From Rubrivivax sp. (lineage in GTDB: Bacteria; Pseudomonadota; Gammaproteobacteria; Burkholderiales; Burkholderiaceae_C): a stretch of 5,481 nt of DNA. Positions within the stretch are counted from its first letter, which is position 1; every line of letters begins with the position of its first letter. Below the pieces are notes generated by a model, which saw only the letters and a list, made by a program, of their open reading frames with translations, did no database searches and was not told where the DNA came from. The DNA is taken from positions 1 to 5,481 of the forward strand of contig JAIXSD010000128.1 of assembly GCA_027484885.1 (NCBI GenBank), read 5' to 3'. A program made the translations under genes and the position numbers. Below are positions 1 to 5,481 of the stretch, in pieces.

Positions 1-315
1 CGCCGCAAGCTCGACGCCGAAGGTGCCCGCGCCTACTTCCGCGAGGTCGACCGCCTGGCCGACGCCTACTTCGAGCCCTGGCAGCTGGGCGAGAGCCGCA
101 TCATCGCCAACGCCAACGGCGGTGTGACCATGCAGCACCGCCGGGCCTACCAAGCGCTGCACGCCGGCGGCGTGGCCAACGGCCATCTGGTCAAGCGCTG
201 GCCCAACGAAGAATTGCCATTGCCTGGCCAGGCCCTGGACACGGCCTTGCTGGCGTCCTTCTGCAGCGAGGAAGACGGCAGCTGCTGGCGAGCCGAAACG
301 GCAGGGGAACGCTGA
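1..315 (+). CDS. 3' end of an unrecognised protein gene
   Basis: Frame 1 is open from the window edge to a TGA at 313-315, giving the last 104 residues of a protein whose start lies outside the window. I do not recognise the family. The fragment opens with a charged, probably helical stretch (RRKLDAEGARAYFREVDRLA), followed by aromatic residues (AYFEPWQLG, residues 22-30) and the segment IIANANGGVTMQHRRAY (34-50). It ends with a hydrophilic tail containing two cysteines (FCSEEDGSCW, 87-96). There is no transmembrane segment in the visible part. Codon use is GC-rich like the neighbours, which supports real coding. A GTG at 124 and ATG at 130 exist, but the same frame reads without a stop back to base 1 with similar composition, so an internal start there is unlikely. 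It converges on the beta-barrel gene, with 28 bases between the two stops. Confidence 0.72.
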   Translation, partial: RRKLDAEGARAYFREVDRLADAYFEPWQLGESRIIANANGGVTMQHRRAYQALHAGGVANGHLVKRWPNEELPLPGQALDTALLASFCSEEDGSCWRAETAGER

Positions 316-343
316 AGCCGTGACTCGCGCGGGGTCAGCGCGC

Positions 344-877
344 TCAGAGGGCGTAGTAAAGGCCCAGGCTGTACGGGTTCACCGTGACCTTGGCCTGGCC
401 CAGGCTGCAGCGCATGGGCTGATCGCCCTGGTGGTTGAGCTCCAAGCGCGCGCTCCACTGAGGACTGAACTGGTAGCTGATCCCGGCCCCCACCAGCAGC
501 TGGCTGCGGCTCAGCGTGCTTTTGGAGGACGGGGCCGAAGCCTCCAAGCTGTTGCGCCCATAGCCGATGCGGGCGAACAGCTGCGTGCGCTCGCTCACCG
601 GCAGGTAAGCCAAAGCCGAGGCCTTCAAAGCGCTGGCCCGATAGTTCGTGCCATCCAGCGCCCAGTGGCCGAGCTTTTGCGCCTTCAGTTCGAGGGCCAG
701 GTACTCATTGAAGCGGTGGCCCAGGGTGGCGCCCACGCTGCTTGCGGCCTCGGCCCGTTGATTCAAGGCTTCAAGCCGGCTGCTTCCAACATCTACGCCC
801 AAGTAGGTGGACGTTTCGGCGGCAAACACTCCCCCGCTGATCATGACCAGGGCGGCCATGGCGACTGTTTTTTTCAT
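344..877 (-). CDS. Small outer-membrane beta-barrel protein
   Basis: Encodes 177 residues. A Sec signal peptide is visible: a basic start (MKK), a hydrophobic core and a small-residue site, VFAA before ETS, so cleavage is likely after Ala19 or Ala20. The mature part of about 157 residues suits an eight-stranded barrel of the OmpA-N/OmpX or 'outer membrane protein beta-barrel domain' type. Alternating polar/hydrophobic stretches look like strands, for example TYLGVDVG (24-31), YLALELKAQ (59-67), TQLFARIGYG (98-107), LLVGAGISYQF (127-137), WSARLELNH (141-149) and the end YSLGLYYAL (169-177). The protein ends in Leu rather than the terminal Phe typical of barrels, and has a single Cys (157), both slightly unusual. 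The start is supported by an AAGAAG ribosome site 8 bases upstream. Its ligand or role cannot be read from sequence; it may be a structural or adhesive/porin-like protein. The gene appears to be transcribed alone. Confidence 0.85.
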   Translation of the reverse strand: MKKTVAMAALVMISGGVFAAETSTYLGVDVGSSRLEALNQRAEAASSVGATLGHRFNEYLALELKAQKLGHWALDGTNYRASALKASALAYLPVSERTQLFARIGYGRNSLEASAPSSKSTLSRSQLLVGAGISYQFSPQWSARLELNHQGDQPMRCSLGQAKVTVNPYSLGLYYAL

Positions 878-885
878 TCGTGTGA

Positions 886-891
886 CTTCTT
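886..891 (-). promoter_or_regulatory. Ribosome binding site of the beta-barrel gene
   Basis: On the minus strand AAGAAG precedes the ATG at 877 by 8 bases. It is purine-rich in an otherwise GC-rich leader and fixes the start that gives a clean signal peptide. Confidence 0.6.
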
Positions 892-936
892 GATAACTAG
901 CACCTCCCTGCGAGGCGGGCGCATGCTAACAGCGGG

Positions 937-964
937 TTATTACTGATCCACGGCATCCCCCAAA
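937..964 (-). promoter_or_regulatory. Possible promoter of the beta-barrel gene
   Basis: On the minus strand TAATAA (937-942) resembles a -10 box. Sixteen bases further upstream TTTGGG (959-964) is a weak match to a -35 box. The pair would start transcription about 50 bases before the ATG at 877. It is one of the few AT-rich spots in this gap, but the -35 match is poor, so this is a tentative call by eye. Confidence 0.3.
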
Positions 965-975
965 GGGGTGCACCC
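953..975. other. Inverted repeats between araC-type gene and barrel gene
   Basis: Two overlapping dyads lie here. The first pairs 953-959 with 965-971 around a CCAAA loop (seven pairs, one of them G-T as written). The second is a perfect 10-base palindrome, GGGTGCACCC, at 966-975. They lie about 40 to 60 bases past the stop of the araC-type gene and overlap the possible -35 box of the barrel gene. They could be a terminator for the first, although there is no clear T-run, or an operator for the second. The sequence does not decide between these. The rest of the 137-base gap (878-1014) holds nothing else recognisable. Confidence 0.35.
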
Positions 976-1014
976 TGCATCAAAACAGCATGGCCGGGCC
1001 AGGCGCGGGGATCA

Positions 1015-1887
1015 TCAGGCCCAGATGCGATAGGGCCAGAAGGCCTCGTCCTCTTCGATGCGGCGGCGCAGCTCTTCGGGGCTGAAGCCGGTGACGCGGC
1101 GGGTCTCACGGCACAGGTGGGCCTGGTCGGTGTAGCCCGCGTCCTGGGCCAGGGCGCTCCAGACCAGCTCGCCGGCCTCCATCTCGCGGCGCACCTGGAA
1201 GAAGGTGGCCTCGGCCCGGCTGATGCCGCGCAGGGCGCGCAGGCTTTGGCCGCTCCACTGCTTGATGCGCCGCTCCATCTGGCGCAGGCTGGCACCGTGG
1301 CCGCCGGCGATGGCGCGCAGGGCCAGGTGTTGCATCCAGTCGCGGTAGCGGCCGCGCTCGGGAGCGGCGGTCCGTTCCTGCTGCAGCGCCCGCCAGCGCG
1401 GCAGGAAAAAAGCTTCCAGCAGCGCCATGCACTGCTGCTCGTCCTGGGCGGCCAGCATCTGGACGCTCAGCTGGCGCCAGTCCTCGCCGGGCAGGACACT
1501 GTCGATCGGCACATAACGGTCCAGCAAGGCGGCAAGATCGAGGCCGGTTAGAGCATGCAAGGCCTCGGGCTGCAAGGCCACCATGAAGCTGCGGATGCCA
1601 GCCTCGGAGCGGAAATGCGCCGGCCGGCTGCGCGGCCCACCGAGCAGGGCGCGGTGTTCGATGGGCCGCAGCTGGCCGTTGGCCTCCACCTCCCAGCCGC
1701 CGCCTTGCAGCGTCCAGGTCAGGCCGCACAGCGGGGTGGCGGCGAAGTGGCTGTCGCGCTGGGCGGGGCTGAGCGCCTCGGCCACGCCGGTGGTGTCGCG
1801 CCACAGGCAGGCCCGCACGCAGCCCGCCAAGGCCAGGCTGGGCACCAGCAGGCGGGCAACGGCATCAGGGTGGCGGTCGGTGGGCAT
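1015..1887 (-). CDS. AraC-family transcriptional regulator
   Basis: Encodes 290 residues from the ATG at 1887 (MPTDRHPDAVARLL). The C-terminal third is an AraC/XylS-type DNA-binding domain with two helix-turn-helix units. The first is around 198-222 (ASLRQMERRIKQWSGQSL). The second is around 243-272, where LAQDAGYTDQAHLCRETRRV and then TGFSPEELRRR match the conserved 'A...GY.D.SHL.R.F....G.SP..%R' signature; the Tyr-Thr-Asp-Gln-Ala-His-Leu run is the clearest part. The N-terminal 190 residues would sense a ligand or mediate dimerisation; I recognise no defined domain, so the inducer is unknown. The frame stays open to 2043, but a longer start would add an arginine-rich segment overlapping the P450 gene, so 1887 is preferred even though no strong Shine-Dalgarno precedes it. 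The gene is divergent from the P450, which suggests it controls that gene. Family assignment is firm; target is inferred. Confidence 0.9.
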   Translation of the reverse strand: MPTDRHPDAVARLLVPSLALAGCVRACLWRDTTGVAEALSPAQRDSHFAATPLCGLTWTLQGGGWEVEANGQLRPIEHRALLGGPRSRPAHFRSEAGIRSFMVALQPEALHALTGLDLAALLDRYVPIDSVLPGEDWRQLSVQMLAAQDEQQCMALLEAFFLPRWRALQQERTAAPERGRYRDWMQHLALRAIAGGHGASLRQMERRIKQWSGQSLRALRGISRAEATFFQVRREMEAGELVWSALAQDAGYTDQAHLCRETRRVTGFSPEELRRRIEEDEAFWPYRIWA

Positions 1888-1914
1888 GGCGGAAGTGTAG
1901 GCAGCGCGCCAGCC

Positions 1915-1949
1915 CGAGGCCGCACGCCCTGCGTACAAGACCGGCCTCG
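1915..1949. promoter_or_regulatory. Candidate operator in the divergent regulator/P450 spacer
   Basis: A perfect 8-bp inverted repeat, CGAGGCCG at 1915-1922 and CGGCCTCG at 1942-1949, is separated by 19 bases. Equivalent points of the two arms are about 27 bp apart, between two and three helical turns. It sits near the middle of the roughly 100-base spacer between the araC-type gene and the P450 gene, where a shared operator would be expected. No good -10/-35 pair is evident for either gene. The dyad is seen directly; its role as a binding site is inferred. Confidence 0.4.
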
Positions 1950-1987
1950 TGTCGATTTCGTTCAAGACGCGCGCTCGCGGCCTGGCC

Positions 1988-3418
1988 ATGATGCGCCGCA
2001 TGGACGAGCACAGCCCCACCCACCTTCCAGCCAGCGCCGGCAAGGCGCGGCCCTCTCAGCCTGCCGCAAGCCGGTCTGGCCCATCCGGCCCTTCTGGCCC
2101 TTCCGGCATCGGCTTTCAGCAGCTGCGCGCCCTGCGCAAGGATTACCTCGGCACGGTGCAGGGCTGGCACCAGCGCTGGGGCGATGTGGTGCAGCAGCGC
2201 CTGATGCTCTACCGCGACTACAGCTTTGTGCACCCCGAGCATGTGCGCGAGCTGCTGGTGGCCTCGCATGAGCAGCTGATCCGCTGGCCGCGCGCGACCG
2301 AGATCTTTGCCTCGGCCCATGGCCAGAGCGTGCTGGTGGCAGAAGGCGCGCCCTGGAAGCGCCAGCGCCAGATGCTGCAGCCCGGCTTTGCGCCCAAGCG
2401 GGTGGACGCCCTGCTGCCACTGATGGTGGCCGCCGGACAGCAAGCGCTACAACGTTGGGAGGGCGCCGACCGCGAGGCTTTTGGCTTCGAGGCCGCCATG
2501 ACCCAGCTGACCATGGAGGTGATCCTGCGCAGCCTGTTCTCGCGCAGCGACGAGGCCCAGGGCCGCGCTGCGGCCGAGGCCGTGCATGTGCTCAGCGTGG
2601 TGGCCATGGGTGAGTTTTACTGGCCCGTGAGCAGCCCGCTGTGGGCACCCTGGAAAGCGCCAAAGCGGCGTGCCCTGGCGACGCTGGATGGCTTCATCCG
2701 CCGCGAGCTGGCGCGCCGGCGCGAGGACGACACGCCGCACGACGACCTGCTGGACATGATGATCCGGGCCCGTGATGCCGAGGGCCGAGGCTTCGACGAG
2801 CGCGGCCTGCGCGATGAATGCATGACCACCTTTCTGGCCGGCCACGAGACCACGGCCGCCGCGCTGACCTGGTGGGGCTGGTGCATGGCCAGCCATCCGC
2901 AAGAGCAGCAGGCGATTGCCGAAGAGCTGGACCAGGTGCTGGCCGGGCGCGCGCCCACGGCGGCCGATCTACCCCAGTTGCCACGTTTGAGCCGCAGCAT
3001 CAAGGAGACGCTGCGCCTCTACCCGCCAGGCGCCGCCCTGATCACCCGCATCGCCGCCACGCCCATCCAGGTGGCCGGCTGCGAGATTCCGCCCGGCGCC
3101 ATGGTCCGCCTGACCCCGGCCCTGACGCAACGCGACCCGCGCTGGTTCCAGGAGCCAGACGCCTTCCGCCCCGAGCGCTTCGACCCGGCCAGCGGCCACG
3201 GCGAAATCCCCCGCGGCGCCTACCTGCCCTTCGGCGCCGGCCCGCGCGTCTGCCTGGGCAGCCATTTCGCCACGACCGAAATGCTGGTGATCGGCGCCTT
3301 GATCCTGCAGCACTTCCGCTTGGCGCCGTTGCCGGGAATGGCAGCGCCCACGCCGCGCCTGGACGTCACCTTGCGGCCGAGCCAGGCATTGCAAATGCAG
3401 CTGGAACGTCGTCGCTGA
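1988..3418 (+). CDS. Cytochrome P450 monooxygenase
   Basis: A complete haem-thiolate monooxygenase of 476 residues from the ATG at 1988. All the family landmarks are present in order: helix-C W123-x3-R127 (WKRQR); the I-helix oxygen-activation motif AGHETT at 284-289; the ExxR pair Glu340/Arg343 in KETLR; PERF at 395-398; and the haem loop FGAGPRVCLG at 415-424 with the axial ligand Cys422. The HETT I-helix and ~470-residue length resemble bacterial P450s akin to CYP4/CYP102-like fatty-acid hydroxylases rather than short CYP101/107 types, but the substrate cannot be assigned. There is no membrane anchor, so it should be cytosolic. It is not fused to a reductase, and no ferredoxin gene adjoins it. 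The start is uncertain: GTG 1949, ATG 1988 and ATG 2000 are in frame and none has a strong ribosome site. GTG 1949 overlaps the inverted repeat, so it is disfavoured. The gene is probably regulated by the divergent AraC-type protein. Confidence 0.95.
   Translation: MMRRMDEHSPTHLPASAGKARPSQPAASRSGPSGPSGPSGIGFQQLRALRKDYLGTVQGWHQRWGDVVQQRLMLYRDYSFVHPEHVRELLVASHEQLIRWPRATEIFASAHGQSVLVAEGAPWKRQRQMLQPGFAPKRVDALLPLMVAAGQQALQRWEGADREAFGFEAAMTQLTMEVILRSLFSRSDEAQGRAAAEAVHVLSVVAMGEFYWPVSSPLWAPWKAPKRRALATLDGFIRRELARRREDDTPHDDLLDMMIRARDAEGRGFDERGLRDECMTTFLAGHETTAAALTWWGWCMASHPQEQQAIAEELDQVLAGRAPTAADLPQLPRLSRSIKETLRLYPPGAALITRIAATPIQVAGCEIPPGAMVRLTPALTQRDPRWFQEPDAFRPERFDPASGHGEIPRGAYLPFGAGPRVCLGSHFATTEMLVIGALILQHFRLAPLPGMAAPTPRLDVTLRPSQALQMQLERRR
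2075..2107 (+). repeat. 9-base tandem repeat coding for Ser-Gly-Pro units
   Basis: About 3.7 imperfect copies of a nine-base unit (TCTGGCCCA, TCCGGCCCT, TCTGGCCCT, TCCGGC) encode SGPSGPSGPSG at residues 30-40 of the P450. The copies differ mainly at third codon positions. It lies in the N-terminal tail ahead of the conserved P450 fold, as a flexible linker-like segment that may vary in copy number between strains. Confidence 0.8.
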
Positions 3419-3422
3419 ACAC

Positions 3423-3448
3423 CCAGCCTCGCGAACCATCGGGGCTGG
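3423..3448. terminator. Hairpin between the convergent P450 and transferase genes
   Basis: CCAGCCTCG (3423-3431) pairs with CGGGGCTGG (3440-3448) around an eight-base loop: nine pairs with one G-T wobble. It nearly fills the 38-base gap between two converging stops (3418 and 3457), the usual site for a shared terminator. No T-run follows on either strand, so efficiency as an intrinsic terminator is doubtful. The stem pairs better in the plus-strand transcript, because the wobble becomes A-C in the other. Confidence 0.5.
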
Positions 3449-3456
3449 TGGCGCAC

Positions 3457-5139
3457 TCAGCGCGCGAAGTCCACCTCGCCGATCGGCAGCTGCGGTGCCT
3501 CCCAACGATAGCGCGGGTCGAGCACATTGCGCGCCGGCTCCATGCCTGGCCATTCGATGCGCAGGAGCTCGGCCAGCGTCCAGCCCGTCCAATCGGCCCG
3601 AAACGGCTGCTGGTCGCTGCCCGGGGCAAAGGCCAACGGCGTACGCCACAGCATGGCCGGGATCCGATAGCCCGCTTCGGTGCCGGGGCTGTGGCCGGCG
3701 TGATCGATGCGGTGTCCGACCTCCTGCCCATGGTCCGACAGATACATCCAGGCCGCCTCGCCTCCTGCAGGCACATGGCGCCTGAGCATTCGCAAGGTCT
3801 CGGCAACCACCCCGTCGTGGTAGCGAATGACTGCGTCATAGTCTTGCCGCTGTTCGCGCAACCAGACGGGACGCTGCTGACGCTGCATCTCGCGCTCCAC
3901 CGCATCGCCACCCTGCTCGAAAGGCCGCAGCGCCTCGGGCGCTCGCAAGCGGTAATGCGGGTGCGCGCCCAGCAGATGAAGCACGATCAGCTTGCGCGAC
4001 GCGGAGCGATCGGCCAAGGCCTCCTCCAGGGAGTCCAGCAGCTCACCATCCAGCATGGAGGAGGAACGCCCTGGCTCGCGATTGATCATTTCGACGGTGT
4101 CGGCCAGCTGGGCATGCTGCTGCTCGATGGCGAGGTCGTCATGGTTGCTCATCCACCAGACACGGTAGCCGGCCGCACGGGCCAAAGCCAGGATGTGGCC
4201 AGGCGCAGGCGCCGCCGAGCCAGGCTGTGCCGCCATGCTGCCGCCAAAGCTGAACAGGCCGTCGAGCGCCGCCACCGTCGTGGCCTGCACCGACCACGCG
4301 TGGGGCAGCACCAGCAATCGCGCGCCCTCTTCACGGCTCAAGGCCTGCAACTGCGGAGTGGTCTCGCGCTGATAGCCATACAAGCTCATATTGTCCCGGT
4401 TGACGCTGTCGGTCAGCACCAGCACCACCGTCGAAGACTCAGCGCCCAGGGCGCGCACGCCGGACGCCCGGGCCTGTTCCAGCAGGAGCTCACGCTGCTG
4501 GCTCTGGTCAGACCAGTTCATGCGCAGGGTCTCGACCGACACCGCCCAATGGGGCCAGAAGGCCACCGGGTGATGGCGCCGCCAGGGCTTGCTGGCATGG
4601 GCCACACAGCACAGCAGCAGCAGGCCCAGCCACAGCCAACGCGAGCCGGTCCCCAGCGGGCGGGGCGGCTGCTGGCTGGCCAGGCGCACCAGGCCGAGCA
4701 GCAGGCCCAGCGCCAGCAAAAGCGCCACCAGTCCCGGCCACCATTGAGCCCCCTGCGCCATCAGGTACTCCAGGGCCTCGCGCGGGCTGGTGTTGGCTGC
4801 AGCAGTGAGCACCAGGGTGCTGTCGGGCACGGCGGCATAGCGCTGGCGCAGATAGGCACGCAAGAAGCCATCGAGCAGAAAAATCCCGAGCAGCAGCGCG
4901 ACACCGAACAGGCGCAGCCGCCGCCAGGACGGGCTGCGCACCGGCCAGCGCAGCCAGATCAGGCCGGGCAGGGCAAGCAGCAGCATCTGCGGCACGCGCA
5001 GGCCTTCATGCCCGAGGCTGGCCGACAGCAAGAGCAAAGCGGCCAGAGCGGCAATGCCGACAGACGGGCGGCGCCGAAGCAGTTCGGCGAACCAAACTCG
5101 CATCGGGAGGATGATGTGCATAGCAAGGGGCGAAGGCAT
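3457..5139 (-). CDS. Phosphoethanolamine transferase (sulfatase fold, EptA/CptA/OpgE type)
   Basis: Encodes about 560 residues from ATG 5139. The N-terminal part has five hydrophobic membrane segments, near 27-42, 46-65, 74-92, 134-151 and 167-182. A periplasmic sulfatase-fold domain then runs from about 236 to 500. Family hallmarks are VLVLTDSVNRDNMSLYGY (239-256), the putative nucleophile threonine in SVQATTVAAL (283-292, Thr287/288), GAHPHY (391-396), and the metal/phosphate motif YLSDHGQEVG (466-475), followed by the histidine-rich DHAGHSP (479-485). Such enzymes move phosphoethanolamine from phosphatidylethanolamine to lipid A, LPS core or periplasmic glucans; which acceptor applies here cannot be read. 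The first metal motif has Asp (TDS) where the family usually has Glu (GES/GET). ATGs at 5121 and 5103 and an upstream one at 5259 are also in frame, and none has a good ribosome site; 5259 would add an atypical 40-residue tail. It appears monocistronic. Confidence 0.88.
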   Translation of the reverse strand: MPSPLAMHIILPMRVWFAELLRRRPSVGIAALAALLLLSASLGHEGLRVPQMLLLALPGLIWLRWPVRSPSWRRLRLFGVALLLGIFLLDGFLRAYLRQRYAAVPDSTLVLTAAANTSPREALEYLMAQGAQWWPGLVALLLALGLLLGLVRLASQQPPRPLGTGSRWLWLGLLLLCCVAHASKPWRRHHPVAFWPHWAVSVETLRMNWSDQSQQRELLLEQARASGVRALGAESSTVVLVLTDSVNRDNMSLYGYQRETTPQLQALSREEGARLLVLPHAWSVQATTVAALDGLFSFGGSMAAQPGSAAPAPGHILALARAAGYRVWWMSNHDDLAIEQQHAQLADTVEMINREPGRSSSMLDGELLDSLEEALADRSASRKLIVLHLLGAHPHYRLRAPEALRPFEQGGDAVEREMQRQQRPVWLREQRQDYDAVIRYHDGVVAETLRMLRRHVPAGGEAAWMYLSDHGQEVGHRIDHAGHSPGTEAGYRIPAMLWRTPLAFAPGSDQQPFRADWTGWTLAELLRIEWPGMEPARNVLDPRYRWEAPQLPIGEVDFAR

Positions 5140-5336
5140 CGGGGTCTTGGATGGTAAAGCGCCTGATCGTCCGCTTGAGCTGGGCCACAGGATCCCGGGA
5201 CATTGCCGTGATCGAACGATGACGTGACGATCTGGTGCCGTGCTCCTGCAACGCTGCATGCGGGCAAGCCACTAGCCCGCAGCGCGCGGCCCTCGTTAGC
5301 ATCGATTCCTTCCCAGGGACCCAGGAGCGACAGACG
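5140..5336. promoter_or_regulatory. Divergent spacer with hairpin at 5259-5281
   Basis: This 197-base gap separates the divergent transferase and binding-protein genes and must hold both promoters, but no convincing -35/-10 pair was found. A perfect seven-pair hairpin is present: TGCGGGC (5259-5265) and GCCCGCA (5275-5281) around a nine-base loop, about 55 bases before the binding-protein start. A shorter dyad, GATCG (5210-5214) and CGATC (5228-5232), lies further left. Either could be an operator, and the first could be a leader hairpin. Their function is unknown. Confidence 0.4.
5323..5327 (+). promoter_or_regulatory. Ribosome binding site of the binding-protein gene
   Basis: AGGAG lies nine bases before the ATG at 5337. 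It is the strongest Shine-Dalgarno match in the window and fixes this start. Confidence 0.8.
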
Positions 5337-5481
5337 ATGAACCGCCAATTTCTCAAGGCCACCTTGCTTGCCGTGGCGCTGGGCCTCTCGGCCGCCACCA
5401 GCGTGCCCGCCCAAGCCGCCGCCCTGCGCTGGGCGGCCCAGAACGACATCCTGACGCTGGATCCCCACTCACAGGACCACA
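5337..5481 (+). CDS. 5' end of ABC transporter periplasmic substrate-binding protein
   Basis: The first 48 residues are visible before the window ends; the frame is open at the edge. It starts MNRQFLK with a hydrophobic core and a signal-peptidase I site, probably after Ala27 (AQA before AAL). There is no lipobox cysteine, so the product should be a soluble periplasmic protein, not a lipoprotein. The mature start LRWAAQNDILTLDPHSQDH has the 'L.WA...D..TLDPH' pattern of family-5 extracellular solute-binding proteins (DppA/OppA type). These capture peptides, or other solutes such as nickel or glutathione, for an ABC importer. The substrate is not determined by this fragment. Permease and ATPase genes would be expected downstream, outside the window. 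The start is well supported by AGGAG at 5323-5327. It is divergent from the transferase gene, with no evident functional link. Confidence 0.82.
   Translation, partial: MNRQFLKATLLAVALGLSAATSVPAQAAALRWAAQNDILTLDPHSQDH

Noticed and set aside
326..342. CGCGC/GCGCG stem with a seven-base loop between the first two convergent genes, as a terminator.
   Set aside because: Only five pairs and no T-run; such short GC dyads arise often by chance in this composition.
320..946. A 208-codon plus-strand open frame antisense to the beta-barrel gene.
   Set aside because: The opposite strand has a signal peptide, ribosome site and barrel-like strand pattern; the antisense frame shows none of these.
1888..2043. 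N-terminal extension of the AraC-type regulator up to 2043.
   Set aside because: It would overlap the P450 coding start and the candidate operator, and the added residues look like translated non-coding sequence.
2818..5157. A 779-codon plus-strand open frame running through the P450 end and antisense to the transferase.
   Set aside because: Its product is low-complexity (rich in Arg, Gln, Gly, Ala and His) with no recognisable domain, and it overlaps two genes with clear family motifs in other frames. Long stop-free shadow frames are expected in GC-rich DNA.
5140..5259. Upstream start of the transferase at 5259.
   Set aside because: It adds 40 residues rich in Arg, Ser and Pro before the first membrane segment, with no ribosome site, and would fill the divergent promoter spacer.
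1..5481. Mobile element, CRISPR, toxin-antitoxin, phage or defence system in the window.
   Set aside because: No transposase, integrase, direct-repeat array, paired small genes or defence-type domain was seen; the genes are ordinary chromosomal types.

Overview
The window is GC-rich (clearly above 60% G+C by eye) and its codons favour G or C at the third position. Gene types are Gram-negative: an outer-membrane beta-barrel, a lipid A/periplasmic-glucan type phosphoethanolamine transferase, and a periplasmic solute-binding protein. This fits a betaproteobacterium, perhaps of the Burkholderiales (Rubrivivax/Roseateles/Leptothrix-like). The lineage is inferred from style only, because no marker gene is present.

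Layout, left to right: (1) the 3' end of an unrecognised plus-strand gene (1-315). (2) On the minus strand, a small outer-membrane beta-barrel protein (344-877). (3) Also on the minus strand, an AraC-family transcriptional regulator (1015-1887). (4) Divergent from it on the plus strand, a complete cytochrome P450 (1988-3418). (5) Convergent with the P450 and separated by 38 bases holding a hairpin, a membrane-bound phosphoethanolamine transferase of the EptA/CptA/OpgE type (about 3457-5139, minus). (6) After a 197-base divergent spacer, the 5' end of a periplasmic substrate-binding protein of an oligopeptide/dipeptide-type ABC transporter (5337 to the window edge, plus).

The best-supported functional unit is the divergent araC-type regulator and P450 pair. 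Their roughly 100-base spacer carries a perfect 8-bp inverted repeat with a 19-bp spacer, a plausible operator through which the regulator could control the P450 and itself. No ferredoxin or reductase gene is in the window, so the P450 must draw electrons from partners encoded elsewhere. The other genes look like independent transcription units: each neighbouring pair is convergent, divergent or separated by its own promoter-sized gap.

No rRNA, tRNA, CRISPR array, insertion sequence or phage gene was seen. I found no convincing novel multi-gene system. The points most worth a second look are the operator-like repeat, the altered metal-site motif in the phosphoethanolamine transferase, the Ser-Gly-Pro repeat in the P450 N-terminus, and the hairpins in the spacers.
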